From Bacteroidales bacterium (GTDB lineage Bacteria; Bacteroidota; Bacteroidia; Bacteroidales; UBA932): a stretch of DNA of 64,000 nucleotides. The notes below the pieces were generated by a model. The model was given only the letters and a program-made list of their open reading frames with translations, was not told the DNA's origin and searched no databases. The translations under genes and the position numbers were made by a program. Below are positions 10,273 through 19,803 of the stretch, in pieces (position 1 is the first letter of the stretch; each line of letters starts with the position of its first letter). The stretch is taken from the NCBI GenBank assembly GCA_017630215.1, contig JAGBVR010000003.1, positions 62,001 through 126,000 of the forward strand, written 5' to 3'.

Positions 10273-11313
10273 ATGGCTAAAGTAATTACATTTGGCGAGA
10301 TTATGCTCCGCCTTGCCACACCGGGATATCTTAGATTCTCACAGACCAAACAGTTTGAGGCCACTTTCGGTGGCGGTGAAGCCAATGTTGCTGTTTCACT
10401 TGCCAACTACGGCATTGATACTGAGTTCGTGACTCGCTTCCCTAAGAACGACATTGCCGCAAGCTGCATAAAGGATCTTCACAGTTATGGCGTAGGTACA
10501 AGGCATTGCATCTTCGGTGGCGACCGTCTCGGTATCTACTTCCTCGAGACAGGTGCTGTCGCTCGCCCAAGCAAGGTTGTTTATGACCGCGCACACTCCT
10601 CTATCGCTCAGATCGAGAAGGGTATGATCGACTGGGAGAAGGTGTTCGAGGGTGCAGACTGGTTCCATTGGACAGGTATCACTCCAGCTATCAGCCAGGG
10701 TGCTGCAGACGTATGTCTTGAAGCTATCCAGGCGGCAAACCGTCTCGGCGTGAAGGTATCATGCGACCTTAACTACCGCAAGAACCTCTGGAAATACGGC
10801 AAGACAGCTTCTGAGGTTATGCCTGAGCTCGTTGCCGGTTGCGACGTCATCCTCGGTAACGAGGAGGATGCGGAGAAAGTATTCGGCATCAAGCCAGAGG
10901 GATTCGATGTTACTGCAACTCACGGTGAGGTAAACGCAGCAGAGTTCGAGAGCGTATGTACCCAGCTTATGGCGAAGTTCCCACGCGCGCAGAAAGTCAT
11001 CATCACTCTCCGTGGATCAATCAATGCAAACCACAACACATGGGGTGGCGTTCTTTACAGTAATGGCACTCTCTACCAGTCTCCACGTTACGACATCACT
11101 CACATCGTCGACCGCGTAGGTGGAGGAGACTCGTTCATGGGAGGACTCATCTATGGTCTCATCACATTCCCTGAGGATGACCAGAGAGCACTCAATTTCG
11201 CTGTTGCAGCTTCTTGTCTGAAGCACACCATCTACGGAGACTATAACCAGGTGACAGTTGCAGAGGTGGAAAACCTTATGAAAGGAGACGGATCAGGACG
11301 AGTATCAAGATAA
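10273..11313 (+). CDS. kdgK: 2-dehydro-3-deoxygluconokinase (PfkB family)
   Basis: A 346-aa sugar kinase of the PfkB/ribokinase fold, cytoplasmic, phosphorylating KDG to KDPG. Visible motifs are the N-terminal [15 protein letters not shown], a substrate-lid region, and the anion hole with catalytic Asp in [17 protein letters not shown] (the usual DTxGAGD is DRVGGGD here). KDG specificity follows from overall similarity and from lying directly before the KDPG aldolase. The spacing to the next ATG is 4 bases, so translation is probably coupled. Confidence 0.93.
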   Translation: MAKVITFGEIMLRLATPGYLRFSQTKQFEATFGGGEANVAVSLANYGIDTEFVTRFPKNDIAASCIKDLHSYGVGTRHCIFGGDRLGIYFLETGAVARPSKVVYDRAHSSIAQIEKGMIDWEKVFEGADWFHWTGITPAISQGAADVCLEAIQAANRLGVKVSCDLNYRKNLWKYGKTASEVMPELVAGCDVILGNEEDAEKVFGIKPEGFDVTATHGEVNAAEFESVCTQLMAKFPRAQKVIITLRGSINANHNTWGGVLYSNGTLYQSPRYDITHIVDRVGGGDSFMGGLIYGLITFPEDDQRALNFAVAASCLKHTIYGDYNQVTVAEVENLMKGDGSGRVSR

Positions 11314-11317
11314 GATT

Positions 11318-11983
11318 ATGGCAAAATACAACAAACAACAGGTAATAGCGGCAATGAAGGAGACAGGCATGGTTCCCGTCTTCTATCACGCTGATCTTCA
11401 GACTGCAAAGGCAGTGGTAAAGGCTTGCTACGATGGTGGCGTGAGAGCATTCGAGTTCACAAACCGCGGTGACTTCGCTCACGAAGTATTCGGAGAATTG
11501 GTAAAATATGCCAATGCGGAACTTCCCGGAATGATTGTCGGAATCGGCTCAGTGGTGGACCCTGCAACTGCAGCACTCTACCTCCAGCTTGGAGCCAATT
11601 TCGTTGTAGGCCCTCTTTTCAACCCGGACATAGCTCCGATATGTAACCGCAGGCTTGTTCCATACTGCCCGGGATGCGGTACCGTGTCAGAAGTGGGAAA
11701 GGCACAGGAACTCGGCTGCGACCTTTGCAAGGTCTTCCCCGGTGACGTCCTCGGACCTGCATTCGTGAAAGGTCTGAAGGCTCCTATGCCTTGGAGCCAG
11801 CTAATGGTGACAGGTGGTGTCAAGCCGACTCGGGACAATCTTGAAGGATGGTTCAAGGCTGGTGTCACTTGCGTAGGAATGGGCAGCAACCTATTTCCAA
11901 AGGAGGCTATTGCCACCAAGGATTGGGAGGCAATCACCAAACTCTGCAAAGATGCTCTTGAGATAATCAGCGAGATCAGATAA
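11318..11983 (+). CDS. eda: 2-dehydro-3-deoxy-6-phosphogluconate aldolase
   Basis: A 221-aa class I aldolase of the KDPG/KHG family that splits KDPG into pyruvate and glyceraldehyde 3-phosphate. The Schiff-base Lys is in [14 protein letters not shown], the phosphate-binding loop in MVTGGVKPT, and the N-terminal barrel strand GMVPVFYH is typical of the Bacteroidota form. It is the last step of the pathway formed by the preceding genes and the last gene of the operon. A long inverted repeat starts 37 bases after the stop. Confidence 0.94.
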   Translation: MAKYNKQQVIAAMKETGMVPVFYHADLQTAKAVVKACYDGGVRAFEFTNRGDFAHEVFGELVKYANAELPGMIVGIGSVVDPATAALYLQLGANFVVGPLFNPDIAPICNRRLVPYCPGCGTVSEVGKAQELGCDLCKVFPGDVLGPAFVKGLKAPMPWSQLMVTGGVKPTRDNLEGWFKAGVTCVGMGSNLFPKEAIATKDWEAITKLCKDALEIISEIR

Positions 11984-12019
11984 TATCTGAAATCACATCG
12001 GTTCAATTGCACTTCTCAG

Positions 12020-12097
12020 CATACGCTCTCTTGCTAACTCCATACACATTGCTAAATCGCTTTTGTGATATGCGTAGATTTTGCAAGAGAGCGTATG
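12020..12097. repeat. 15-bp perfect inverted repeat after eda
   Basis: CATACGCTCTCTTGC at 12020-12034 is the exact reverse complement of GCAAGAGAGCGTATG at 12083-12097, with 48 bases between. A third partial copy (TTGCAAGAGAG) begins at 12171, overlapping the promoter of the CDF gene. It could be a large stem-loop ending the eda transcript or an operator-like pair; there is no T run to favour a terminator. Confidence 0.7.
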
Positions 12098-12165
12098 TAT
12101 GATAATCCCTGCACCTTACGCGCAAGAAATCAGCAGAAACTCGCGCAGACGCCAAGCAAAATCAT

Positions 12166-12173
12166 TACATTTG
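12166..12173 (+). promoter_or_regulatory. TAnnTTTG -7 box for the CDF transporter gene
   Basis: TACATTTG matches the Bacteroidota -7 consensus and lies 15 bases before the ATG at 12188, favouring that start over the upstream in-frame start at 12065. A similar TAGATTTTG precedes the second repeat copy at 12075, followed by the same CAAGAGAG. Confidence 0.6.
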
Positions 12174-12187
12174 CAAGAGAGAGAATC

Positions 12188-13084
12188 ATGGAAAACAGAG
12201 AAAAAGAAATACGGAAAGTTACCTTATGGGGAGCTGTTGTGAACATCACGTTGACAATAGCCAAGCTTCTGGCCGGAACATTCGGACGAAGTGCCGCTAT
12301 GGTGGCTGACGGCGTGCATTCTCTGTCGGATCTCCTGACCGACGCTATTGTGCTTATATTCACTCACATATCGTCTAAGGGAAAGGACAGGAAGCATTCA
12401 TTCGGACACGGCAAGTTCGAAACTATGGCTACCCTCACGATCAGTGTCATACTTATTGTCGTTGGCGCCAAACTTATGGAAGGAGGCATCAGAAGCATAA
12501 TCGACGTAGCCAACGGAAAAGATCTGCCAAAGCCAGGATATATCGCTCTTATTGCAGCCATTGTCTCGATCGTCCTGAAGGAAGTTCTGTACCATTGGAC
12601 AGCAAAGGTAGGAAAAAGCACAAGCAGCCCGGCAGTAACAGCCAATGCCTGGCATCACAGAAGCGACGCTCTATCGTCCATAGGTTCACTCATCGGTATC
12701 GCAGGCGCTATCATCCTAGGGCACAAATGGACCATATTGGATCCGATAGCTTCCTGCGGAATAAGTATCGCGATAATTGTCGTGGCTGTGAAGATGGCAA
12801 TCCCATCCCTGAATGAGCTCCTGGAGACATCACTTCCCGAAACCACTGAGAATGAAATAATTGCAACAGCATCTTCAATCAATGGCGTGAAGGACATACA
12901 TAATCTGAAGACCCGCCGTAACGGAATCTCAGCCATTATTGATGCCCACATAGTCGTCGACCCATCAATCAGTATAACAGAGGCTCATGACATCGCAACC
13001 GAAGTGGAAGACGCTCTGAGCCGCAAGTTCGGAAGCGAGACCCAGGTGAGCATACATATCGAACCAGACAAGAACTCAAGATAA
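12188..13084 (+). CDS. Cation diffusion facilitator (CDF) family efflux transporter
   Basis: A 298-aa inner-membrane metal-ion/proton antiporter, probably exporting Zn2+, Fe2+ or a similar ion. The start at 12188 is chosen because a promoter box lies just upstream and MENREKEIRKVTLWGAVVN is the normal CDF N-terminus; the in-frame ATG at 12065 would add 41 residues of no recognisable character. Transmembrane helices II and V carry the metal-site motifs (AMVADGVHSLSDLLTD and AWHHRSDALSSIGSL), and the C-terminal roughly 90 residues form the cytoplasmic ferredoxin-like domain (SQVSIHIEP-type end). Its stop overlaps the next start by one base. Confidence 0.92.
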   Translation: MENREKEIRKVTLWGAVVNITLTIAKLLAGTFGRSAAMVADGVHSLSDLLTDAIVLIFTHISSKGKDRKHSFGHGKFETMATLTISVILIVVGAKLMEGGIRSIIDVANGKDLPKPGYIALIAAIVSIVLKEVLYHWTAKVGKSTSSPAVTANAWHHRSDALSSIGSLIGIAGAIILGHKWTILDPIASCGISIAIIVVAVKMAIPSLNELLETSLPETTENEIIATASSINGVKDIHNLKTRRNGISAIIDAHIVVDPSISITEAHDIATEVEDALSRKFGSETQVSIHIEPDKNSR

Positions 13085-14166
13085 TGAAAAGACCGGCAAA
13101 CATCGCCCTCCTTTGCGGAGCGGCCGCAGTGATTCTCAGCTGTATAATCATGATGAATCTGCTTAAAAACGACACAACTATGGAAATACTGACCGGCACA
13201 TACGGCGGACAGATCTACAGGTACGGTTTCGACACCGAAAGCCTGGAGTTCACCCTTCAGGAAAAGATCGAAGCAGAAAATGCATCATACGCAATAAAGG
13301 ATGCAGACAATATCTATGCAGTAAGCGAGACAGGAAACGCCTCAGGAGCGTACTCATTCAGCATCGGTTCACCGACAGTAATGACCGCGGACAAAAGACA
13401 GACCGGAGCTGATCCGTGCTTCATCATGAAATATGATGATAAAATCCTCACAGCCGATTACAGCGGCGGCTCGATCAGTATATTCCCTATAAGCGGCGGT
13501 GCATTGGGAGACTGCCTCCAAAGTCTTGCCTTCCATGGCAATGGTCCGGTGGGAAGCAGACAGGAATCCTCTCACATCCACCAGCTCAAACAAATTCCTC
13601 AGACCAGCTGGATACTGGCTTCAGACCTTGGTGCAGACAAGATCCGCATCTTAAGATTCGAGGACGGAAGCCTGGTGCACAAAGCTGACATCGACTGTCC
13701 TGCCGGAAGCGGCCCGAGGCATATGGAATTCAGCAAGGACAATAAAACCCTTTACTGCATTTCTGAACTTTCCGGAAATGTCCTGGTTTACTCTATCAAT
13801 ATAACAGACACCCCTCAGTTCACCCTCATCCAGGAAATACAGGCCGACGAAGTCAATGCCGGAGGCAGCGCAGACATCCATCTTCATCCTTCAGGACAAT
13901 ATCTCTACACATCCCACCGACTGGACAATGACGGTATTTCGATTTTCAAGACCAGGACAGACGGTACATTGACAAAGATCGGATATGCCCGCACCGGCAG
14001 GCATCCGCGCAACTTCCTGATCACTCCTGACGGAAGATTGCTGTTGGCAGCTTGTATGAACGACCATCTTGTCCAGGTATTCAGAATTGGGGCAGACGGA
14101 GCATTGACATTGACTCCTTCAGTACTCAGATTTGAAAATGACAGGCCTTCCTGTCTGACTCTATGA
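13084..14166 (+). CDS. Lactonase-family seven-bladed propeller (6-phosphogluconolactonase-like)
   Basis: A 360-aa protein of the YbhE/Pgl-type lactonase fold, with an N-terminal hydrophobic segment (IALLCGAAAVILSCIIMMNLL) that should anchor or export it. Typical propeller motifs are ILTGTYGGQIYRYGFD, ASDLGADKIRILRF, GSGPRHMEFSKDNKTLYCISELSGNV and TGRHPRNFLITPDGRLLLAAC. Cytoplasmic family members hydrolyse 6-phosphogluconolactone, but an exported copy may act on another lactone. An internal Met at residue 33 would give a soluble form. It overlaps the CDF gene by one base. Confidence 0.82.
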   Translation: MKRPANIALLCGAAAVILSCIIMMNLLKNDTTMEILTGTYGGQIYRYGFDTESLEFTLQEKIEAENASYAIKDADNIYAVSETGNASGAYSFSIGSPTVMTADKRQTGADPCFIMKYDDKILTADYSGGSISIFPISGGALGDCLQSLAFHGNGPVGSRQESSHIHQLKQIPQTSWILASDLGADKIRILRFEDGSLVHKADIDCPAGSGPRHMEFSKDNKTLYCISELSGNVLVYSINITDTPQFTLIQEIQADEVNAGGSADIHLHPSGQYLYTSHRLDNDGISIFKTRTDGTLTKIGYARTGRHPRNFLITPDGRLLLAACMNDHLVQVFRIGADGALTLTPSVLRFENDRPSCLTL

Positions 14167-14272
14167 TAAAGGAAATGCGTAAAGAAGTAATTTTTACAAA
14201 ATGGATACCGATTATCAATAGATTATTTTATAACTTCACCAAAATTTCCAGTAACTGAATAACCAATAACAT

Positions 14273-16405
14273 ATGAAGAAGATAATGATAGAAAGGGGAA
14301 AGGTGATCCGAGTACCTCGGGACGTCGAATTTAAAGGTGGTCACTCACAATACGTACCGCACATTGTCGCCGATGCTGGTAAGACAAGGCGTGTATTAGA
14401 GGATCTGAATTGGGTCCTCAGCCCTCTTGGTCTTCCTATCGAGGCTCAGGGATGGATGAGACCAAGGATATTCCCTCAATATGATTCATTTACTTCAGCC
14501 AGCAATATACCGGAACTTTTGCAGGGAGATCCGGAAATGCTGCAAGAGACTTTTGGTAAGGCGAAATTCATTATTCGTCTTAAACTTGATTCGGAAAAGT
14601 TCAATTATTACTATATAGACGAGAACCTGCCTCAGAACTTCGATCTGACCGATATAATCGCTTGCCTGGATAATGCGGAGCGTATAAAGGAACATTGTCG
14701 CAGAATCCAGGTTACACTCGACACTGGAAAAAGCATGCAGCCTTTAGTCTTTGAGTTCAACGACTATTCTTTGCCTATAATAAAGATAGCTCTCTCGGAG
14801 GCTGCCTACATTGCCAAGAATTACGGAGCAATATATTACTCTGCGTCTTATGGCCGTGATGCATCAAGACTAAATAAGGTTCTGGCCAAATTAATGGCTA
14901 CCGATATGGAGTATACGGACGATGAGAAAATCAAGCTCGTTCACCCAGTCCAGAGCATAAAGAAGTTGTTCGCGTTTTATGAGGAAAATCCCGAATTAGA
15001 GGACAGATTGGATAAAGCCCTGATGATCACAAGCCTCGGAATAGAAGATGATTACGAGTATTTCTATTTGGTTGAGGGGAATTTATCGACAGTGGTGGAC
15101 GTGATCAGGCAACAGAAGGATATATCTGACATTTCCGCCTCAGTCTGGTCTGATAACTTAGTGAAAGCTACCTGCGATACTTGCCCATTCAGAATTGGCA
15201 AGTATAATGAAGACTATGTCACAAAATTCTTCTCTCAAAAAGAATTAGAACAAATTATAACTGATGTTGAAGAAGGAAATATCGAAGACCTTATTTCTCA
15301 GATTTATGGAAATCAGGGTAAAGAGTTATATGATCTCATATTATCCGACAAAGGTATTTCTGATGATGCGGAAATGAAGAAGAGGATAACGGATACTGTA
15401 TCTAGTGTACTTAAGAAAAGATTTAATCGTGAGTGCACTAATGCCAGAACCATAAAAGTGAGTCAATCAGAAAAAAAGACAGCGAAAAGATTTCTCGAAC
15501 TCCGTGAAGGTGACGGAAAAATAATGAATTTCTATGCTAAAGATTCCAGCAGAGCAACTTACTCTGCTCATGTCCTTCTGCTTCATGCATTATATTCTGA
15601 ATGTTCGAAATCCACTATGACGGTTTTCCCGTTTCATACCGATAGCTTCGAGGGCCCTTGCAATAAAGAATTGAAGGAATCAGTGTTCAAAAGGAGAAAA
15701 ATATATTATAGTCAGGAGCTGGCAATATTATTTGGCTTATTGTATAATCTATATTACTTTAGAAATAGCAGCTCTGCTACGAATGAAGACTGGGGCAATA
15801 ATATTGTCGATCTGATCATCTGTTTTGATGAGAAACTTGATGAGAACAGCATCCTTCAAAAGATAAAGGAGTTTGGAGCATTAGTCAATAGTCCCGATTT
15901 TCGCATTAATGCTAAAAGTCTGATTACCGACAAAATAGGATTTATATCTAAATACCTGGAGGCTTTAGGTACAATTAAGTTCACTAGTGAAAGCGAGATG
16001 GCTCCATCTTATTTGGACGCAATCTGCGATATAATAGAAAATAAGAATGAAACCATCATACGAAGATCCGAGGATGGAAGCGAAAATGTGTATGATGTCA
16101 ATATTATATATAAAGCACTACAGAAACTTCCTGGCAAACTCTCTGAAATGGAAAATAGACATGGTCCTTATCAGAAGTTCGTCATATATGAAGACTATGA
16201 AGAGCTACTTAAAAGGGATAATTTCAACAGTAAATTCGACGCAGCTTATAAAAACATCAATGAGGTCTTGTTTGGAGCGCAATATAGCAGTAAGCTTCGT
16301 AAAGCTCTACCTAAGATTCATTTAGAAATTGATAACAACGTTGATGTTGTATTCAATAATCTATGTAAACTGTTCAAGGCGTTATTCCATTCCTGGGATA
16401 AGTAA
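14273..16405 (+). CDS. Unrecognised 710-aa protein at start of accessory island
   Basis: I do not recognise this protein. It has no signal peptide or obvious membrane segment and looks cytoplasmic. Visible points are a short basic N-terminus, a CDTCPF motif (Cys301, Cys304) in the middle, and charged helical stretches in the C-terminal half. The codons are noticeably richer in A/T than in the genes to the left, fitting acquired DNA. It is followed 19 bases later by the BspA-type LRR gene on the same strand, so the two may form a unit. No nuclease, kinase or ATPase motif was found. It could be a recognition or effector protein; that is only a guess. Confidence 0.75.
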   Translation: MKKIMIERGKVIRVPRDVEFKGGHSQYVPHIVADAGKTRRVLEDLNWVLSPLGLPIEAQGWMRPRIFPQYDSFTSASNIPELLQGDPEMLQETFGKAKFIIRLKLDSEKFNYYYIDENLPQNFDLTDIIACLDNAERIKEHCRRIQVTLDTGKSMQPLVFEFNDYSLPIIKIALSEAAYIAKNYGAIYYSASYGRDASRLNKVLAKLMATDMEYTDDEKIKLVHPVQSIKKLFAFYEENPELEDRLDKALMITSLGIEDDYEYFYLVEGNLSTVVDVIRQQKDISDISASVWSDNLVKATCDTCPFRIGKYNEDYVTKFFSQKELEQIITDVEEGNIEDLISQIYGNQGKELYDLILSDKGISDDAEMKKRITDTVSSVLKKRFNRECTNARTIKVSQSEKKTAKRFLELREGDGKIMNFYAKDSSRATYSAHVLLLHALYSECSKSTMTVFPFHTDSFEGPCNKELKESVFKRRKIYYSQELAILFGLLYNLYYFRNSSSATNEDWGNNIVDLIICFDEKLDENSILQKIKEFGALVNSPDFRINAKSLITDKIGFISKYLEALGTIKFTSESEMAPSYLDAICDIIENKNETIIRRSEDGSENVYDVNIIYKALQKLPGKLSEMENRHGPYQKFVIYEDYEELLKRDNFNSKFDAAYKNINEVLFGAQYSSKLRKALPKIHLEIDNNVDVVFNNLCKLFKALFHSWDK

Positions 16406-16424
16406 CATCTAAATAGTACATAAT

Positions 16425-17807
16425 ATGAATAGCTACCTAACAATAGAGAACGGCGTGCTGACCGAGTGTGACAAAAATGCATCCGGAAATATTATTATTC
16501 CCGACGAAGTGGTTTCTATAGGAGACTACGCTTTTTGGAACTGTTCTTCTTTAACCTCAATACATATTCCATCAAGCGTAACATCTATAGGAGACCGCGC
16601 TTTTGGGGGCTGTTCTTCTTTAACCTCAGTTACAGTCAGCCCAGATAATCATGTTTACGATTCACGCGACAATTGCAATGCTATAATTGAGTCTGTATCC
16701 AACAAGCTGATTGCCGGCTGCAAGACAACGATTATTCCCGATAGTGTGACAGAAATTGGCGCAGGTGCTTTTGGAAGATGCGAATATTTGGAGGCAATTG
16801 CCATACCATCGAGTGTGATTACCATAGGCAACTCTGCTTTTTATGGATGCTCATCCCTGACTTCAGTGATAATTCCAGAAGGAGTCAGAGAGATAGGAAA
16901 GCAAGCTTTCCACTTTTGCCTGGCATTAAGGACAGTCATGATACCATCAAGTGTAATCTGGATAGGATATGCGGCATTATTTGACACCCCATCTCTAGTA
17001 TCCTTAACAGTAAGTCCAGATAACCAGGTCTATGACTCGCGTGACAATTGCAACGCTCTGATCGAGTCGGCTTCCAACAAGTTGATTGTCGGCTGTCAGA
17101 CAACGGTGATTCCCGAGAGTGTGACAGAAATAGGCGCAGAGGCTTTCATAGGTATCAAGTCTTTGACCTCAATATATATTCCGGCTGCTGTGAGAGTAAT
17201 CGGAAGAGCCGCTTTTTTTTGGTGTCCATCTTTAACTTCGATAAATGTCAGTCCTGACAACCAGGTCTATGACTCGCGTGACAATTGCAACGCTCTGATC
17301 GAGTCAGCTTCCAACATGTTGATTGTCGGCTGTCAGACAACGGTGATTCCCGAGAGTGTGACAGAAATAGGCGCAAAGGCTTTCATAGGTATCAAGTCTT
17401 TGACCTCAATATATATTCCGGCTGCTGTGAGAGTAATCGGACAAGATGCCTTTTATCGCTGTTCATCTTTAACTTCGATAACTGTCAGTCCTGACAACCA
17501 GGTCTATGACTCGCGTGACAATTGCAACGCTCTGATCGAGTCGGCTTCCAACAAGTTGATTGTCGGCTGTCAGACAACGGTGATTCCCGAGAGTGTGACA
17601 GAAATCGATGAAAGTGCTTGGGAAATGTGGAAATCTTTGGAGTCAATCCGTTTCCCTGACACTATCACAGGGATAGAGCAGTGCTTGCAATGCTGTACTT
17701 CATTGACCCATGTATCTCTGCCGATTTCGCTGATAGAGGGAAGATACGACAACCCTATGAGACATAATGAAATTCCCACATTGCGATCTATCGAGATCCG
17801 TCTCTAA
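16425..17807 (+). CDS. BspA-type leucine-rich repeat protein (LRR_5) without signal peptide
   Basis: A 460-aa repeat protein built of BspA/TpLRR units of the form SIGDYAFWNCSSLTSIHIPSS. Four longer insertions read VSPDNQVYDSRDNCNALIES with small variations. BspA proteins are usually exported surface proteins that bind host matrix, but this one begins MNSYLTIENGVL with no secretion signal and no anchor, so it is probably cytoplasmic. Two and a half nearly identical 237-bp units lie at about 17011-17600, which shows recent unit duplication. A run of eight T at 17213-17220 lies within the frame. It follows the 710-aa gene. Confidence 0.88.
   Translation: MNSYLTIENGVLTECDKNASGNIIIPDEVVSIGDYAFWNCSSLTSIHIPSSVTSIGDRAFGGCSSLTSVTVSPDNHVYDSRDNCNAIIESVSNKLIAGCKTTIIPDSVTEIGAGAFGRCEYLEAIAIPSSVITIGNSAFYGCSSLTSVIIPEGVREIGKQAFHFCLALRTVMIPSSVIWIGYAALFDTPSLVSLTVSPDNQVYDSRDNCNALIESASNKLIVGCQTTVIPESVTEIGAEAFIGIKSLTSIYIPAAVRVIGRAAFFWCPSLTSINVSPDNQVYDSRDNCNALIESASNMLIVGCQTTVIPESVTEIGAKAFIGIKSLTSIYIPAAVRVIGQDAFYRCSSLTSITVSPDNQVYDSRDNCNALIESASNKLIVGCQTTVIPESVTEIDESAWEMWKSLESIRFPDTITGIEQCLQCCTSLTHVSLPISLIEGRYDNPMRHNEIPTLRSIEIRL
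17011..17600 (+). repeat. Tandem 237-bp coding repeats in the LRR gene
   Basis: The string TATGACTCGCGTGACAATTG recurs at 17031, 17268 and 17505, a constant period of 237 bp (79 codons). Copies are almost identical at DNA level, so repeat number could change by recombination. Confidence 0.9.
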
Positions 17808-17848
17808 AGATTGAATCACCAATAGGTCCTATGAAACCTGCAGGTCGC

Positions 17849-19459
17849 TCAGCAGAAGCCTATTTTAGTCCTGGCTTTGACGACAGCTGGTTTGTATTCG
17901 GGTATGTCATCTGAAGTGATAGTGATCAACGCCTTGTTTCCTGTCACTCCTTGGAGAATGCACCTTTCAGCATGCTTTATCATGATATTCTCCCACAAGG
18001 TGGAAACCTCTCTGGCATTTGCCCAACTACCAGCTGTCCTGGCGTCATACATTCTCTTCAAGAGATCATGAATCAGCTCGGAAACCGAGGCCTCGAGTAT
18101 ATATCCTCCTCTGAAGATACGGTTTATGGCCATTTCATGTAATTGTTCCAAATCATAATCCTCGAAAACAAACCGGTTTGGAAAGCGTGATCTGATGCCC
18201 GGGTCTGTCTGCATGGCCTTCTCCATTTCTTTTTCATAGCCGCAAAGGAGTACGGCAAAATCTCTTTTCGACTCATCGGCCAAGGCAGTCATCATGATCG
18301 GCATGACATTGCGGGAATAGTCTGACTCGTTAGCGCCAAGCATCAGATTGTGAGCCTCGTCAATCATCAGCACAGAGCCTTCGCTCATAGCCAGAAGCAT
18401 TGCGACATTTCTTTCTTCGCTACCTACCCAGCGTCCCAGAAACGATGCTCTGTTGGCGACAATCACGTTGCCTTTGGATAATATCCCTGCCGAGTGTAAC
18501 AGAGAGGCAAACAAGAGAGCAATCGTAGATTTGCCTGTTCCCGGATTTCCAAGCAGGCATGTATGCAGCGAGACGCTCGGCAGCTTGACATGAATATTCC
18601 TTGCTTGCAGTTTGTCACGGAACAGAGACAGATTCCGTATTCTGCGGATGTGCTCCTTTATTTCATCCAGACCTACCATACTTTCCAATATTGCATCTGC
18701 ATTTTTGATCGGCGCATAAATTTTCACAGGCGGAAGATTGCCTCGCGAATAGCTGGATGTGCCATCTGGCTGAAGACTATGATAGACTGGGTCATCTTTA
18801 TCGATTACAGATTCGACATCCACTTCCAGGAAAAGAGGCTGGTCCGGTGCTCCGGCACTTACTTTGACCTCCTCAACGGACAGTTGGGTAGAGCCATCTA
18901 TAACCCTGCCATATTCTTTAAGATCAATATCAGACTCAATGGATTTCATGCTGCTATAAATATCAGCAAAGCCCTTTAAGAAGTCTGGGAACTTGTCCGT
19001 AGTTATGCTCAAGGCATCAAGCCTTTTGACCATTCTGACAGACACCCGCATATTTTTCCATATGCCCTGGATATCATCGTCATTTATAATTCTGGAAGTA
19101 GTTATCAGCACAGAAGCGAAACTTTTTGTCTTTCCGCCAAGCAGTTTCCTAAGCGACTCTGTTACGGCATAGAGTCTGAATACCGGACTTATGCGATATG
19201 ATGCCTCGCTGAAATATAAAGGCAAGCCCTCATTAAAGGGTGCTTCGTCAGCAAGTTCATCCCCTTGATAGTCGTCAATCATAAGTATGACAGCCTCTTC
19301 CGCAGCGATACAGAGATAAAGTCTTCCAGCATCCGGCACAGCAGAGCGGAGGGAATAAACACAAGAGTGAAGAAGGGCTGTGTTCAATTGTCCACACATT
19401 TGCGCCTCATTCTTTTGGGCAATTGCCGAGATGATCGAATTGATGAAACTGTTATTCAT
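17849..19459 (-). CDS. CbbX/CfxQ-type AAA+ ATPase with novel N-terminal domain (AAA-1)
   Basis: A 536-aa protein. Residues about 1-200 form a domain I cannot name (LYLCIAAEEAVILMIDDYQGDE). Residues about 260-510 are one AAA+ module of the CbbX/SpoVK/EccA-like clade: Walker A GNPGTGKST near residue 300, Walker B GSVLMIDEAHNL, and arginine-finger region SRFPNRFVFEDYDLEQL. The tail ends KIGFC. It is clearly paralogous over full length to the proteins at 25286-26899 and 47367-48987. It faces the LRR gene and lies 42 bases from its end. Family members remodel protein complexes; the target here is unknown. Confidence 0.87.
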   Translation of the reverse strand: MNNSFINSIISAIAQKNEAQMCGQLNTALLHSCVYSLRSAVPDAGRLYLCIAAEEAVILMIDDYQGDELADEAPFNEGLPLYFSEASYRISPVFRLYAVTESLRKLLGGKTKSFASVLITTSRIINDDDIQGIWKNMRVSVRMVKRLDALSITTDKFPDFLKGFADIYSSMKSIESDIDLKEYGRVIDGSTQLSVEEVKVSAGAPDQPLFLEVDVESVIDKDDPVYHSLQPDGTSSYSRGNLPPVKIYAPIKNADAILESMVGLDEIKEHIRRIRNLSLFRDKLQARNIHVKLPSVSLHTCLLGNPGTGKSTIALLFASLLHSAGILSKGNVIVANRASFLGRWVGSEERNVAMLLAMSEGSVLMIDEAHNLMLGANESDYSRNVMPIMMTALADESKRDFAVLLCGYEKEMEKAMQTDPGIRSRFPNRFVFEDYDLEQLHEMAINRIFRGGYILEASVSELIHDLLKRMYDARTAGSWANAREVSTLWENIMIKHAERCILQGVTGNKALITITSDDIPEYKPAVVKARTKIGFC

Positions 19460-19613
19460 ATCCGGGTTATGTTTATAAGATGAATCAATATGGTTCTTAT
19501 CTGTTTACTGGCTACAAATAAACTAAGTTCAGCACTGCTGTCCTATTACATACTCAAGTATTTCCCCAAAACTCAGAATAATTAGTCTCTTTGTATGATT
19601 AAGAACATTAAAT

Positions 19614-19803
19614 ATGAAGACAAGAATCTTTTCAATATTGGCAGCGTCCAGCTCCGGAAGAGAGTGAAGTTCCGGCACTTCCTGCCGATCTGCAGCCGGA
19701 CAATATCTCATTCAATCATAAGATCATGCTTCTTCAGCATACGGGGACAGCATGTCCGAACTGTCCGCGCCTGATGGTTTCGTTGAAGGAACTGGCTGGT
19801 GAT
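19614..19803 (+). pseudogene. Fragment of the Omp28-like lipoprotein gene
   Basis: A degraded copy of the 5' part of the gene at 27205. The segment starts ATGAAGACAAGAATCTTTTC, lacks the stretch coding for most of the signal peptide and proline-rich linker, then matches the CxxC region codon by codon (HTGTACPNCPRLMVSLKELA is identical in protein). A stop codon follows soon after the first ATG in its frame. It ends abruptly where the rnr-like fragment begins. Confidence 0.87.

Noticed and set aside
12065-12187. N-terminal extension of the CDF transporter
   Set aside because: A promoter box lies inside the extension and the family N-terminus begins at 12188.
17849-19459. AAA-1 as an EccA-type component of type VII secretion
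   Set aside because: Same broad AAA+ clade, but there is no EssC/EccC, EccB, EccD or WXG100 gene nearby.
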